DNA of 64,000 nucleotides from Apus apus (lineage: Eukaryota > Chordata > Aves > Apodiformes > Apodidae). The stretch is from assembly GCF_020740795.1 (NCBI RefSeq), contig NC_067283.1:44133659-44197658 (forward strand). The letters are read 5' to 3'. Positions 42,001 through 49,999 of this stretch are shown here, one piece after another (positions within the stretch are counted from its first letter, which is position 1; each line of letters begins with the position of its first letter). Both the position numbers and the translations under genes were made by a program. Under the pieces are notes generated by a model. The model searched no databases. It was not told the origin of the DNA and saw only the letters and a program-made list of their open reading frames with translations.

Positions 42001-44274
42001 CAAGAGTATGGAGAAGCTCAGGAGGAGAATGAGGAAAACTTAGAGGCAACAGGAGGAACCAGAGCTGCCTACAATGATTATGGTATGATTTTAGAATATT
42101 AAAATCTTTAATTCTATAAAAAGTCTCTAGATTGTGAAGGGCTCAGCTGAATTTCTAGGCACTAGAAATGAAGCATTTCTATTAATTTAATTTTAAAAAA
42201 TGTTTTGTCACCATATGTTTGTATTCAGTCCAAATTTATACAGTAAGAGTTTGTAATTAAAAGGTGAACTGTAGATGTCATTATGACTTTAGCTTTGTTT
42301 TGTAACTTTTTGTAATACTACAATAAAAATTTCTAAATCCCCTTTATTAAAACAGCTGATAATTTTAAATTCCCAAGTTGCAGTATAACTACTGAGTTAC
42401 TCCTGCTGCTAATGTAGTTTGACATGGAGGAGTTAAATGTCTGTGCTATAGTTTGTTCCTATAGGAAAAACAGGATCCCCCCAGCAGAGTTATCATAGAA
42501 TCATAGAACTATTCAGGTTGGAAAAGACCCTTGGGATCACTGAGTCCAACCATCATCCCTACTCTACAAAGTTCTCCCCTAAACCATATCCACCAACACC
42601 TATCAAAACATATATTCTTCATCTTTTTTACTCTTCTTCCTAATTGTCCATTCCTTTTCCATTTTTCTTTGCAGGTTTGACATTTGATGCAATAAGTGTG
42701 GGAAGCTCTTGTTTTGTCACTGACATTCTTTTAGCACTATGAAGTGGTTTTATTGTTCAGACTATAACTGGGGAGAATTTCTCTGAAAAAAAAAACGCAA
42801 TGGCAGCTGCACAGCTTTGGGTGTGGCAGCTTGTTGGTACAGCTGCCATCCCTTTGTTTTTCATCCTTATCCATTCAAAAATGTTTCTGGGAATGTTTGT
42901 TATCCCCATCCCTGATGAGAGAGGACTAATGCTTTTGCAAAACTGTTCTAATATTGCATCTTTAATTGAAAGCTTATGTACCTGTGGGGATGCCATACAT
43001 TGACAGTGCAGGACAGGCTTGCTCAGCACAGGTGAAATTGGTCCCATTGTCTAACTGCATCTACAATCTTGAATCAGTTCTCCCATTAGCCAGTTCATGA
43101 GCTCTGTGGTCACACAGAAAATTCAGTAGCGTGAAGATGTGTTACTGTTCATACTTTACAAAGAAAATTATTTCCTCTGAGGAGGTAGTCAAGGTCGTTG
43201 CATGGATATGGTGAGGGGTGACCTAAGCTGCTTAAGGGAGACGTGTGAACTGTCATTCTCATCCTGAGTTGTCATTAGTGACCCAACAGTTTACTTGTAA
43301 GACCATGTAACACTTGATTTTTTGAAATGTACTTTGTACTTGTCTATTGCTTTAGATTTGTTGTTTTGCAGTTGATTAGGAGGAGAAGGTTATATAATTT
43401 TAAATACTTAGGTTGGATAGTTTTATCAGTATTTTGCTTTATTACTCAGTGCTTGTCCTTCAATGTCATACAGATACCAGAGTCTAGAGCTGCTCTTCTG
43501 ACTTCATTTGAGTAACTGAATTTACATTGGTGACAGCTGATTAGATCTGTACTTACTGAATACGTTTGCTACTAAGTATGCTGCTCTCACCTACTTTTGG
43601 GCTAATTTATGCAATATAGATCTATATTACTGTGGCTCTTTGGCTAAGAGACTATTACAGATTATTTCACCATCTATGTATGTTCATTTATGAAATTTTG
43701 CTAATGGATACCAGTATAACAAGTTGGAATAAAGAAGAGGGACATTCTGAAAAGCTTTGTTTGCCTGGTCTGTATAGACCAGGTATCATAATTTTATAGT
43801 TATTTTAGTAAAAAGTTTGTTAGAAGACTGAAGACCTTTTAGCATTCCTTCAGTTTATGCCACTAAAAATCTAGTTGTTTCAGACATTTTACTTAAACCA
43901 ATCGTAAGAAGAAGGGCTTCAGACATACGCCAGCACTGTGGGTTTGAGGATGAATACTTATTGAATCTTTGTGAGACCTTGAACACTGGCTACCTCTTTC
44001 ATCTGCCAGTTTGCACTGAACACTACTTTCCCCTGAAATTACAGTACTGAGAAGTGTGGATTTTCCTTTCATTAAGTCTGTGTCTGATTTCCCTTTTCCA
44101 GATGCATGTGACCTTGTTCAAGATAGTGGAGAATGTCAGAATTACATTCTGAAGTGGTACTACGACAAAGAGAAGAAAATGTGTGGTCAGTTCTGGTACG
44201 GGGGCTGTGGAGGCAATAAAAATAGATTTGAAACACAAGAAGAATGTGGATCCTTCTGTATAGAGTCTTCCTAG
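3021..44274 (+). CDS. COL6A4: Collagen type VI alpha chain, COL6A4-like, short form with two N-terminal VWA domains (32 coding exons)
   Basis: Secreted extracellular-matrix chain expected to assemble with alpha1(VI) and alpha2(VI) into beaded microfibrils. Thirty-two coding exons join in frame into 4,137 nt including the stop (1,378 aa). Coding order: signal peptide, VWA N1, VWA N7, helix-junction cysteines, Gly-X-Y helix of about 335 residues, VWA C1, VWA C2, acidic linker, Kunitz domain. The start at 3021 lies in a good Kozak context (A at -3, G at +4) just after a strong splice acceptor ending at 3007, so a non-coding first exon must lie upstream. A terminal Kunitz domain after C2 separates alpha4 from alpha5 and alpha6. 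Full-length alpha4 is about 2,300 aa; the shortfall equals roughly five VWA domains (N2-N6). No exon has an internal stop, and all junctions are GT-AG except one GC-AG. COL6A4 is favoured by the Kunitz domain and by PIK3R4 downstream; an alpha5/alpha6-type name in an automatic annotation is possible. Confidence 0.85.
3203..4829 (+). mobile_element. CR1 LINE, long 5'-truncated copy with reverse-transcriptase and 3' repeat
   Basis: This copy sits in intron 1, about 110 nt after the donor, in the same sense as the gene. Reverse-transcriptase sequence starts in the frame at 3268-3600 (NYRPVSLTS motif) and continues at 3669-4742 with [23 protein letters not shown] and the catalytic FADD. A stop at 3598-3600 and a frameshift before 3669 split the frame. 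The remaining 357 codons are open to the natural end. The 3' end carries ATTCTATG-type repeats at about 4807-4827, the CR1 hallmark. It lacks ORF1 and the endonuclease, so it is dead. Confidence 0.92.
5747..6331 (+). CDS. COL6A4: Exon 2: VWA domain N1
   Basis: This single 585-nt exon is phase 1 at both ends and encodes one whole VWA domain, the standard one-exon-per-domain layout of the collagen VI N-terminus. It begins [19 protein letters not shown], carrying the DxSxS metal-site motif, and ends VVGIGV...LLRNFCF. The other metal-coordinating positions look changed: the usual Thr before G-x-A-L reads Pro (EPYIGRALD) and the usual ITDG reads ITGG, so metal binding is probably weak or lost. N-glycosylation sequons occur at NET and NAT. 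It is followed not by N2 but by the N7 exon, which has the same phase. Confidence 0.88.
6332..9859 (+). other. COL6A4: Intron 2, where N2-N6 exons would be expected
   Basis: This 3.5-kb intron separates N1 from N7. In a full-length alpha4 gene five further roughly 600-nt VWA exons would lie here. I see no intact VWA exon on either strand, only a possible relic at 9501-9686. The small open frame at 7604-7846 has no recognisable features. The sequence has no N run that would indicate an assembly gap. Confidence 0.6.
9501..9686 (+). pseudogene. Possible relic of the 3' end of a VWA exon (N6 position)
   Basis: A 62-codon frame, bounded by stops at 9498 and 9687, reads [19 protein letters not shown], then a TFD motif, then NIC. 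Spacing between the I-x-I-G-I strand, the F-D/F-G turn and the terminal Cys matches the end of the intact N1 exon (VVGIGV ... SFGD ... NFC) residue for residue. It lies just 5' of the N7 exon, where the N6 exon should end. No splice donor remains, and the 5' two-thirds of the domain cannot be seen. It is short and degenerate, so chance remains possible. Confidence 0.4.
9860..10209 (+). CDS. COL6A4: Exon 3: VWA domain N7, 5' part
   Basis: This exon has a strong T-rich acceptor ending at 9859, a donor at 10210, and runs from phase 1 to phase 0 over 350 nt. It opens [15 protein letters not shown] and continues through a Cys-containing loop (NTSCNS, also a sequon) to SVTSAKVK. It is the first of three exons for the VWA domain next to the helix, which is split across several exons in long collagen VI genes. 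The metal motif is incomplete (DISRR instead of DxSxS). Confidence 0.85.
10327..10560 (-). mobile_element. CR1 LINE 3' fragment, old
   Basis: In the intron after exon 3, the + strand reads ACAGAATGGCTGAGG, then TCTAATCACCC, GACTGCCCAGGAGCATGTC and GGAGACTCCAGAACTTC, a decayed antisense form of the CR1 3' region. No open frame survives. Confidence 0.7.
13184..13262 (+). CDS. COL6A4: Exon 4: VWA domain N7, central strand
   Basis: This 79-nt exon runs from phase 0 to phase 1. It starts [20 protein letters not shown], the beta-strand plus SDG metal-loop region of a VWA fold, so the loop-3 Asp absent in N1 is kept here. The acceptor CTTGACAG ends at 13183 and the donor is GTATTG at 13263. Confidence 0.85.
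13836..13981 (+). CDS. COL6A4: Exon 5: VWA domain N7, 3' part
   Basis: This 146-nt exon runs from phase 1 to phase 0. It begins [20 protein letters not shown] and continues FGRGFGY to VLQRNL, closing the VWA domain. An NLT sequon is present. The acceptor AG at 13834-13835 has a poor pyrimidine tract, but frame and donor GTAAGT fit. A decayed homologue of this exon lies at 49554-49696. Confidence 0.83.
14076..14168 (+). CDS. COL6A4: Exon 6: N7-helix junction with Cys cluster and helix start
   Basis: This 93-nt phase-0 exon reads [17 protein letters not shown] and then enters Gly-X-Y at [10 protein letters not shown]. The CC-x3-C-x-C cluster before the helix is typical of collagen VI chains and takes part in disulfide assembly. 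It is the first of 19 exons carrying helix sequence. Confidence 0.88.
15585..34714 (+). CDS. COL6A4: Exons 7-24: collagen triple helix
   Basis: All 18 exons are phase 0, start with a Gly codon (one with Ala) and are multiples of 9 nt or near it. Positions: 15585-15638, 17922-17993, 18461-18487, 20921-20965, 21194-21247, 21492-21554, 22518-22583, 24221-24274, 25210-25245, 25772-25834, 26671-26733, 28722-28784, 30275-30337, 30732-30782, 32726-32761, 32887-32949, 33259-33321, 34679-34714. With exon 6 the helix totals about 335 residues, the usual collagen VI length, so it is complete. It carries a Cys (GDRGCPG, exon 8), used for cross-linking in the family, and an RGD (GLRGDH, exon 12), a potential integrin site. 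Breaks in Gly-X-Y occur in exon 13 (GTRSNIPG and PSEQ), exon 18 (starts ADLG) and exon 20 (GRDAYG). The last exon drifts out of repeat as GPIGTILME. Confidence 0.9.
17211..17262 (+). repeat. Long pyrimidine tract (CT)n/T-run
   Basis: CTCTCTCTCTC followed by T runs of about 13 and 21 separated by CTTTCTCC. It lies in the intron before exon 8 but 660 nt away, so it is not its splice tract. Confidence 0.9.
17922..17993 (+). CDS. COL6A4: Exon 8: helix exon with the intrahelical Cys and a GC splice donor
   Basis: This 72-nt exon has 24 codons, opens [12 protein letters not shown], includes GDRGCPG, and ends GKK. The sequence after the last AAG is GCAAGT, so the intron uses a GC-AG donor; the surrounding AAG|GCAAGT is the strong consensus typical of functional GC donors. 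An NGS sequon also lies in the helix. Confidence 0.85.
22870..23427 (+). mobile_element. CR1 LINE 3' fragment
   Basis: This lies in the intron after helix exon 13. It contains [10 protein letters not shown], a stop, then the frame 22985-23338 ([37 protein letters not shown]) and a terminal TTATGATTCTATG. It differs more from the two long copies and belongs to another CR1 subfamily. Confidence 0.88.
25264..25400. mobile_element. LTR-like fragment of an avian endogenous retroviral repeat
   Basis: Nineteen nt after helix exon 15 the intron contains TCATGGTTCCACCCCCGCCA, CAACCAAGCACCACACAGC, CCCCCTGGTGGGCTGGGGGA and GAGAATTGGAAGAGTC, in the order of an LTR-associated repeat common in neoavian genomes. 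Only a stub is present; no gag, pol or env is seen. The identification is from memory of the repeat pattern. Confidence 0.5.
27329..28461 (-). mobile_element. CR1 LINE, 5'-truncated copy, antisense
   Basis: This copy lies in the intron between helix exons 17 and 18. A 352-codon open frame (complement of 27403-28461) starts at [14 protein letters not shown] and ends FLCDVL, nearly identical along its length to the copy at 3669-4742. The 3' end (low coordinate) begins ATTCATAGAATCCTAGGGG. Loss of everything upstream of the AFDTVSH motif is ordinary 5' truncation. The open frame and similarity suggest a young insertion. Confidence 0.92.
29133..29350 (-). mobile_element. CR1 LINE 3' fragment
   Basis: In the intron after helix exon 18, the complement of 29106-29336 reads [19 protein letters not shown], the C-terminal end of the CR1 reverse-transcriptase ORF. 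The low-coordinate end starts ATCATAGAATATCT. Confidence 0.8.
35579..36201 (+). CDS. COL6A4: Exons 25 and 26: post-helix Cys segment, including a 12-nt microexon
   Basis: Exon 25 (35579-35615, 37 nt) reads [12 protein letters not shown] plus one base. Exon 26 (36190-36201) is only 12 nt, CTTGCTCATCAG, with acceptor TTCCAG and donor GTAAGT. Joined to exon 27 they give [15 protein letters not shown] in frame. Skipping the microexon would remove four codons without shifting frame. Several cysteines and an NFT sequon sit between helix and C1, as in other collagen VI chains. Confidence 0.82.
36313..36800 (+). CDS. COL6A4: Exon 27: VWA domain C1, main part
   Basis: This 488-nt exon runs from phase 1 to phase 0. 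It starts [20 protein letters not shown], passes [19 protein letters not shown] and ends in VPNVRRAFS. The first metal motif is DMSED and the third loop reads FANGPSQDD, so the metal site is non-canonical. C-terminal VWA domains of collagen VI drive chain selection and trimer assembly. A decayed homologue lies at 58997-59472. Confidence 0.88.
38647..38667 (+). repeat. Poly(A) run
   Basis: About 21 A in a row, 66 nt before exon 28. No retroposed gene or target duplication was recognised beside it. Confidence 0.9.
38734..38824 (+). CDS. COL6A4: Exon 28: VWA domain C1, C-terminal tail
   Basis: This 91-nt exon runs from phase 0 to phase 1. It starts [16 protein letters not shown], ends in an NIT sequon and YCTLCF, and closes domain C1 before the C2 exon. 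An open homologue of 94 nt with matching phases lies downstream at 56517-56610. Confidence 0.85.
39780..39830. repeat. AT-alternating tract
   Basis: TATATA/TGTATATA steps form near-palindromic AT-rich DNA about 115 nt before the C2 exon. Confidence 0.8.
39945..40616 (+). CDS. COL6A4: Exon 29: VWA domain C2
   Basis: This 672-nt exon runs from phase 1 to phase 1. It opens [16 protein letters not shown], then [16 protein letters not shown] with an intact DxSxS motif, and ends [10 protein letters not shown]. Loop 3 reads [10 protein letters not shown], without the usual Asp. NES and NQT sequons are present. C2 is the most C-terminal VWA domain here; alpha5 has a third, so its absence fits alpha4. 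Confidence 0.88.
41501..42082 (+). CDS. COL6A4: Exons 30 and 31: acidic, tyrosine-rich C-terminal linker
   Basis: Exon 30 (41501-41594) gives [17 protein letters not shown] and on to SMIER. Exon 31 (41811-42082) starts [19 protein letters not shown] and ends AAYNDY. The segment of about 120 residues is rich in Glu and Asp, with many Tyr in acidic surroundings ([16 protein letters not shown]), low in hydrophobics and probably disordered. Phases (1 to 0, with two bases, then phase 1) join C2 to the Kunitz exon. No known domain is recognised; tyrosine sulfation is conceivable. Confidence 0.8.
42083..44101 (+). other. COL6A4: Intron 31
   Basis: This 2-kb intron lies between the acidic linker and the Kunitz exon and contains an antisense CR1 3'-end fragment at about 42493-42615. 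The open frames at 42800-43003 and 43327-43515 have no recognisable domain. Confidence 0.55.
42493..42615 (-). mobile_element. CR1 LINE 3'-end fragment
   Basis: Starts ATCATAGAATCATAGAA, followed by CAGGTTGGAAAAGACC and GAGTCCAACCATC, the antisense 3' tail of a CR1 element in intron 31. Confidence 0.85.
44102..44274 (+). CDS. COL6A4: Exon 32: C-terminal Kunitz (BPTI-type) domain and stop codon
   Basis: This 173-nt final exon has acceptor TTTTCCAG and stop TAG at 44272-44274. It encodes [12 protein letters not shown] and on to GSFCIESS. The six cysteines have spacing 8-15-7-12-3, the exact Kunitz pattern, with the core [13 protein letters not shown] typical of the family and very like the alpha3(VI) C5 domain. 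The residue after the second Cys, the protease-contact P1 position, is Gln followed by Asn ([12 protein letters not shown]), not the Lys/Arg-Ala of trypsin inhibitors, so inhibitor activity is unlikely. A terminal Kunitz domain is the main reason for calling alpha4. Confidence 0.92.
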
Positions 44275-44438
44275 TGCAGAGACACTTGAATTACTTTTAC
44301 TCTTCAGTTTTATTCTTCAGTTACATTATTAAGGTGTTGCGATAAAGAGGCTGAGAAGAGAAAGCTTTACATAGCCACTCATCTATCATATTTCAGTTGA
44401 AAGAAATACTTGATTGTGAAGTTATCTAGTAACTTAAT

Positions 44439-44602
44439 AATAAAATAAAGCTAAAACTATTTCCCAATTCATCTGATAAACCTGTTGAATACCAAGAAAC
44501 TTTTGTTAACCAATAGTGATTGTTTAAAAGGGATAAAGGTATTGAAACTTGACTTTCTTCCACAAGCACCAAAATATGCACTTTTAAAATGTGCTGAATA
44601 AA
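44439..44602 (+). terminator. COL6A4: Candidate polyadenylation signals of the COL6A4-like gene
   Basis: Two overlapping AATAAA hexamers lie at 44439-44444 and 44444-44449, about 165 nt after the stop, and a third at 44597-44602. The choice between them cannot be made from sequence alone. Confidence 0.5.
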
Positions 44603-46607
44603 ATAAAAGAATATCTCAAGAGATTTTCATGAAATAACATTGGATGTGAGACACTAAAGTCAACATGTTTTGATGCATTTTCTTGCATTAATCCTGCTTA
44701 TAGAAAATACCAAAAAGCATTTAGATCTCAAATGATACAGACTTAATAGAACTTAATTCACTTTGATTTAGAGGATTTCCTACCGTAGAATCATTCTTGG
44801 CTTTTTTTTTCTGAATAATCCAACATGTTAATAAAATTGATGATTCTAAAATATTTCACTTCTGCTGTTCTTGAAATAGATACAAACGTATTCTCATAAT
44901 GTGGCTTCTTGTGTAAATAAGCATTGGTCCCTTTCCCTTGGTTGTCAAAGGTTAGACAACTGCATTCATTTGAGAACAGTGTATTTTTGTGGTTGCTTTT
45001 GTGGGGAAAAAAACCTGATGACATCTCCTGATGAAAGGTAATAAATGCAGTGCTCTGCAGAAGGGTGGGACTTAGCTTTCACACTCTGCTGACTTACCCA
45101 AACACTGCTGTTGCCTGGTTTATGTCTGTAGAAGTCATTTAACTTTGCCACATTGGGCCACTCTTTATAGAGGTGTCTATGCTGACCTGGAATTTTGTTC
45201 TTCTCTGTGTTTGTCTATGATAAGATAGGTAAGATATCTCTAATAAATTTGCATGGACTGCTGGCCAAGAGTTCCTTAAAGAACATACATGAACTTGGAT
45301 ATCCAGAGACTGGTGCTTTTGGGTTACCCAGAGGGAGGACTCTATTGTGAACAATGACTTTGAACAGACTGGACTTGTGAGGTTCTGCTAGCCTCAGGGC
45401 TGTAATAATGCTGAGCAACTCAGTGCTACAGGTGACAGCACCACCCTTAGCTCAGGTGAGGAACAGTCAAAATGTCTCTTGGGTTACTACCACTGACCCA
45501 AACTCTGAGGATGGGTGAGGTGATGAAGGCATCAGTTTTTCACCTTTGGGTGTTCTTGCAAGTGACAGAATGCAACTGTCATAGAGTGGGAGATACTCTG
45601 CTCTCTGATTCCGTTCTTTTTCTACATTTATTATTGGGAAATGATACTTAAGGAGGGTACCTGAACTGTCTGTTTGGAGGCTAGAGCTGGGCTAATTATT
45701 TTGTGAAGCAATACATTTAATCTGCATTTGCTTTTTACTACACTATGTACAGTGCTTTTAATTCTGAAGTTTTTAATATCTAGAATTGCAACATGCTGTT
45801 CTCTTTGCCTAATAGTTGTTTCCTCACAGATGATGCCAGCTGGAAGCAGCTTCTCTCCTTTTTCAAAATCAATGGCTCCCTCCCCCTAAGTCAGGTGCAC
45901 ATGAAAAGTGAGTTTGCCTTTTTTGGAGAACTAGGTCATTTTTTACCCAAGACGCACAGAAATCCTGTCTGTACAACAGGACAGCTTGGCACTTTCTTTG
46001 GAAATTTAGTGTTCTTATTTTGTTCAGATAAGTAAATAATTCATTTGCTTGGTAGGGAGAAGTAAAAAAATCAAACATCTGTATTCTTGTAGCAGAAGCA
46101 GGTTTTGATATCTTGGGTTCTCTTGGGCCCAGGAGACAGGGAGTTCCCTATGAATTTCAGCTGCCAGCAATCCATCTCTGCTTTCAGCTGGTGCTTGTTA
46201 TCTGGGGCTAGTCTTGCTGTTGGCTCAAAAGTCTTTTGTTTTTTCAGTGATGGAAGAGGCCCACTGTGTGGGATCCTGTCTATTTGATAAGTGTAGGTTT
46301 TTATGTCTGTGTGGACTGACCAGCTCATGCTTTCTACACACACACCTTCTATCTCATTACCTCAGACAGGCTGGTTGATGATCCTCTTTCTGGAGCAATA
46401 CAGGGTAAGGCCAATCGGCTGTCCCACCTTGGAGAATGACTCTCAAAGCTTCCTAATCTGTTTTTCCTTCTTTTGTCCCTAGCATAAATATCCTGGGCTC
46501 TTCCTTCCAGTTGTGTTATGTGGTCCAGCAAGCTCCATATATCCTTTTCAGACATGTGGGTGCTATAGGAGTTCAGATCGGTTATGCAAGATAACATGAA
46601 TTATTTT

Positions 46608-46990
46608 GGGGGCAGCCTGGAGAAGGGGAGGCTCTGGGGAGACTTCGTAGCAACCTTCCAGTACCTGAAGGTGGCCTACAAGAAAGCTGGGGAGGGATTT
46701 TTTCACAAGGGCATGGAGTGACAGGATGAGAGGCAATGGCTTAAAACTGGAAGATGGGAGATTTAGATTAGATATTAGGAGGAAGTTCTTCACTATTGAG
46801 TGTGGTGAGACGCTGGAACAGGGTGCCCAGAGAAGCTGTGGAAGCCCCATCACTGGAAGTGTTCAAAGCCAGTTTGTATGGGGCTTTGAGCAACCTGGTG
46901 TAGTAGGAGGTGTCCCTGCCAATGGCAGGAAGGCTGAAACTAGGTAATCTTTAAGGTCGCTTCCAACCTAAACCATTCTGTGATTCTATG
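46608..46990 (+). mobile_element. CR1 LINE 3' fragment
   Basis: Runs from GGGGCAGCCTGGAGAAGGGG through a decayed reverse-transcriptase tail (LDIRRKFFTIECGETLEQG) to TTCTGTGATTCTATGAA. It lies between the collagen gene and the first relic exon. Confidence 0.85.
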
Positions 46991-48335
46991 AACTGACCAG
47001 ACTTCTCTGACTGCTGCATTTCACTGAGGTGTGAAACATCAGTGTTCAGCAGATAGTAGAATATTTTTGTGAAATATTACATTCTAATGCTAGTGAAATA
47101 TTCTGGTGTTGCTGCTTCTAGACACTTAACAGGCTTTTGTGAGACATCTGAGTGCTGAATTTCCTATGTTGTTTGAGTTGATACTGTACTTCTGGTACTG
47201 TGGGTGCTTCAACTTCAGAATGTTTGCTCTAGGTAATGGAGTACCTAGCACCTACTTTCTTTTAACCCTTGGCATTCATTTGAATGGCTATGGTGTAAAC
47301 AGATGGTAGAAGTGTAGAAGGATCTCTAGTGTATGGTGAGGCATGCAGTGATCTCTTCAGGTCAGAGCATGCCCTTCCTCACACCCTGTCCCTCAGGGTG
47401 CCTTTGTGCAGCTGTGCTTAGGTAGCCTGTGCTACCGTATGTCTTCTGCAGCTGGCTCAGTCTGAAAGCAGTTTAAACACCATAGCTCAAAACCTTTGTG
47501 CCAGTACTAATAAACCCTGCTTTTAAAAGACAAATTAATTAGTATAGGACCAGCTGTCCATTAACAGTAGAAACTGAGTTAAGACTATTAGTACTGGGAT
47601 ATGACTGCTGTAACAGAGATATCCCTCTGTCCTGTAATGAAAGCAATCTTCAGAAGATGTACTCGCTGCTCAGCTGAGTGAATTAAGAGCAACCTCTCCC
47701 TGCTCAATCCCAGATTCCTCCCAATCTATTAAAGAAATACAAACCTCTTAGAGGTAACAAGGAAGTGGCTTCTTTATGGATGTTGTCAGAGGCATTTAGA
47801 GTCAAGTCACACACTAGTCTGCTTAGGGAGGAATTTGATTTTGTCACAGTAAACCTGCATGTGATCTTTATGCTGGTGAGGGCCTTGGTTAAGATAATCT
47901 GTAGTTTTAAAAGTGCAAGTAAGTAAATTAAGTAAACTTAATTATACTACTCTCATATGTCAACCCCAGTGCACATGTTCTAAGTTTTGTAATCCAGAGT
48001 AGCATTCTGAGGCCAAATCATCTAAAAAAGAACATGATCAGCAGATAACAGATATCCCTGGGACCAGAACACTGCCTTTGAATTTCGCTGAATGAATGAA
48101 AGTGATTAATGTTCTTGCTGATTGGGTTATTTTTTGTTATAAGGGTTAAAATGAAGTGAAAATGCTCATAATCTTAAACTAATTTGTAAAAGGTTTCAGA
48201 TGGCATCTTATATTAATTAGATGTACTGACACATAACTTAATAGGGCCAGATTGTTTAGAGAGATAAAAGATCTGAAGCACATTTGAGGGAAAACATCTA
48301 GCTTTTGGGGTTTTCTTATTTCATAGCTCCTATGA

Positions 48336-48770
48336 AAGAGTGATGAAGGGACTGGAGCACCTCATGTATGAGGAAAGGTTGGGAGAGTTGGGACTGTTTA
48401 GCATAGAGGACCAAAGACTGAGGTGGGGTTCTTATCTGTCTATCTGTCTATCTATCTATCTATCTATCTATCTGTCTATCTGTCTATCTGTCTATCTATC
48501 ATCTGTCTATCTATCATCTGTCTGTCTGTCTGTCTATCTATCTATAAATACCTGAAGGGAGGGTGAGAGGAAGGCAGAGCCAAGCTCTTTTCAAAGATGC
48601 CCAGTGGCAGGACCAGAGGAGATGGGCAACAACTAAAACACAGGAAGTTCCCTCTGAGCATCAGGAAACACTTTTTTTACTGTGAGGATGACCAAGCACT
48701 GGCACAGGTTGCCCAGAGAGATTGTGGAGTCTCCCTCCCTGGAGATACTAAAACATTGGGTGCTGTGATC
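48336..48770 (+). mobile_element. CR1 LINE 3' fragment interrupted by a tetranucleotide repeat
   Basis: The left part reads MKGLEHLMYEERLGELGLFS; the right part resumes at AAATACCTGAAGGGAGGG with SIRKHFFYCEDDQALAQVAQ (frameshifted). A TATC/TGTC array at 48433-48545 separates them. The 3' terminal repeat is not seen. Confidence 0.8.
48433..48545 (+). repeat. TATC/TGTC tetranucleotide microsatellite
   Basis: About 28 units of TATC mixed with TGTC and two CATC breaks. It lies inside a CR1 fragment. Confidence 0.95.
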
Positions 48771-49553
48771 AAGAGACCATCGCAACTTAATGTTGAATTC
48801 TTGCAGTCAGTCTGAGAAACATTTGAGAACAAGGATGAGACCTGACAAAAGGTAATGTGAGGTCAAAATTCTATAAGAAAGATTGAAATGCAGTTGTTCT
48901 TTGCCTCTAGGTGATTTAAATTCCAGCTAGAGGCTGCTCTCTCCTCTGTTCAAGTGAGTCAGTGTCTCTTCTAGATTCAAGGAACTTAAATTTGAATAAA
49001 TTCAGCTGATTTGGGTTTGAATCTGCTGCTATTGCTATAAAAGGGACCCAGAACCAAGCCAGAAACCTGGAAAAGTACTGCTTGTTGCTGTAACCAGCAT
49101 GCTTCTCTGCAATTGGCTCCTTCCCTAAGTCTCACCCTGGAATCCCAATGTAACTGTGTTTTCAGCTGAATTGTTGCCTTACTGTGCTTATTTTCCTTAC
49201 AAAGGGAATTAGACTTTTCCCTTTTTCTGAACAATCTGAGTTCAAGGGGAGCACTCCAGGACATGACTGCATAGGACATCTCTTTGCCTCTTGCTTTGCA
49301 ACGTGAGAAAGTGTGTTGTGGCCATAGGCTTGCTCTAATTTCACACTGGTGTCATTCTAGATCAATGTGAAGACATGCATTCTTACATCAAAACTGGGCT
49401 GGAGAAATAGAGAATTCAGATCTGAAATTTCTCTGATGTCTTCCTCAGCTTTCGATCTGCTGTTGTAGCAGATGGAACAATGACTTGACGCCACCAATAT
49501 TTGATACTATTTTAATGTAAAATGAAGGTACAGAAACAGTTTATTATAATTTT

Positions 49554-49696
49554 GTTTGGATGATCTTACAACTGTTCTGGAAGGAGCCTCCAATTTTCAA
49601 AACCTTCAATACGTTGTGTTTGGAAAAGTATTTGAATATAGAACTGTCTCAGGTATTGGCATGACAAATATCACTAGCAGACTGTCCAGGTTCTTG
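49554..49696 (+). pseudogene. Collagen VI relic: 3' part of VWA N7
   Basis: 143 nt, open throughout, starting LDDLTTVLEGASNFQNLQ, then FGKVFEYRT and ending SRLSRFL. It aligns with the intact exon at 13836-13981 (LDALLLIGL..., FGRGFGY, SVLQRNL) with a single one-codon gap, so total length is 143 against 146 nt. The acceptor AG and the donor GT are both gone. Its frame resembles alpha5/alpha6 N7 more than a fresh copy of the upstream gene. Confidence 0.72.
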
Positions 49697-49999
49697 ATAC
49701 ATTATTTTACAAAGACCAACATACACAGTAAGATCATAGGAAGATCTACAGGAATGGCTCAGAGCCACATATTGATCTGTTGATGAAATGAGCATCTCAA
49801 GTTTATATAATGTTCGTTCACATATATATTTTGAGCAGCCATAGCTTTATTTTGCCCTTTAGCTCTTCTCTGATTTTCCAGAGTTAAAGAATTCACTTTT
49901 CATCCTTATCTTTTCCTCTGCACAGCATCTCTTCCATCCTTGGTTCTTCATTTATTCTAAACATTAAGCAAAGTCAAAAATAGGTTTGCCGGTGTACTC

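Larger units (their letters stand above)
44603..49553. other. Intergenic region between the collagen gene and its first downstream relic
   Basis: Holds CR1 fragments at 46608-46990 and 48336-48770. If a second collagen VI gene started here, its signal peptide and early VWA exons should be in this stretch; I find no VWA signature. The open frame at 45793-46035 has no recognised domain. Confidence 0.5.

Noticed and set aside
45793-46035. 80-codon frame considered as a VWA relic of the second gene
   Set aside because: No strand or metal-loop pattern fits, and spacing of residues does not match N1 or N7.
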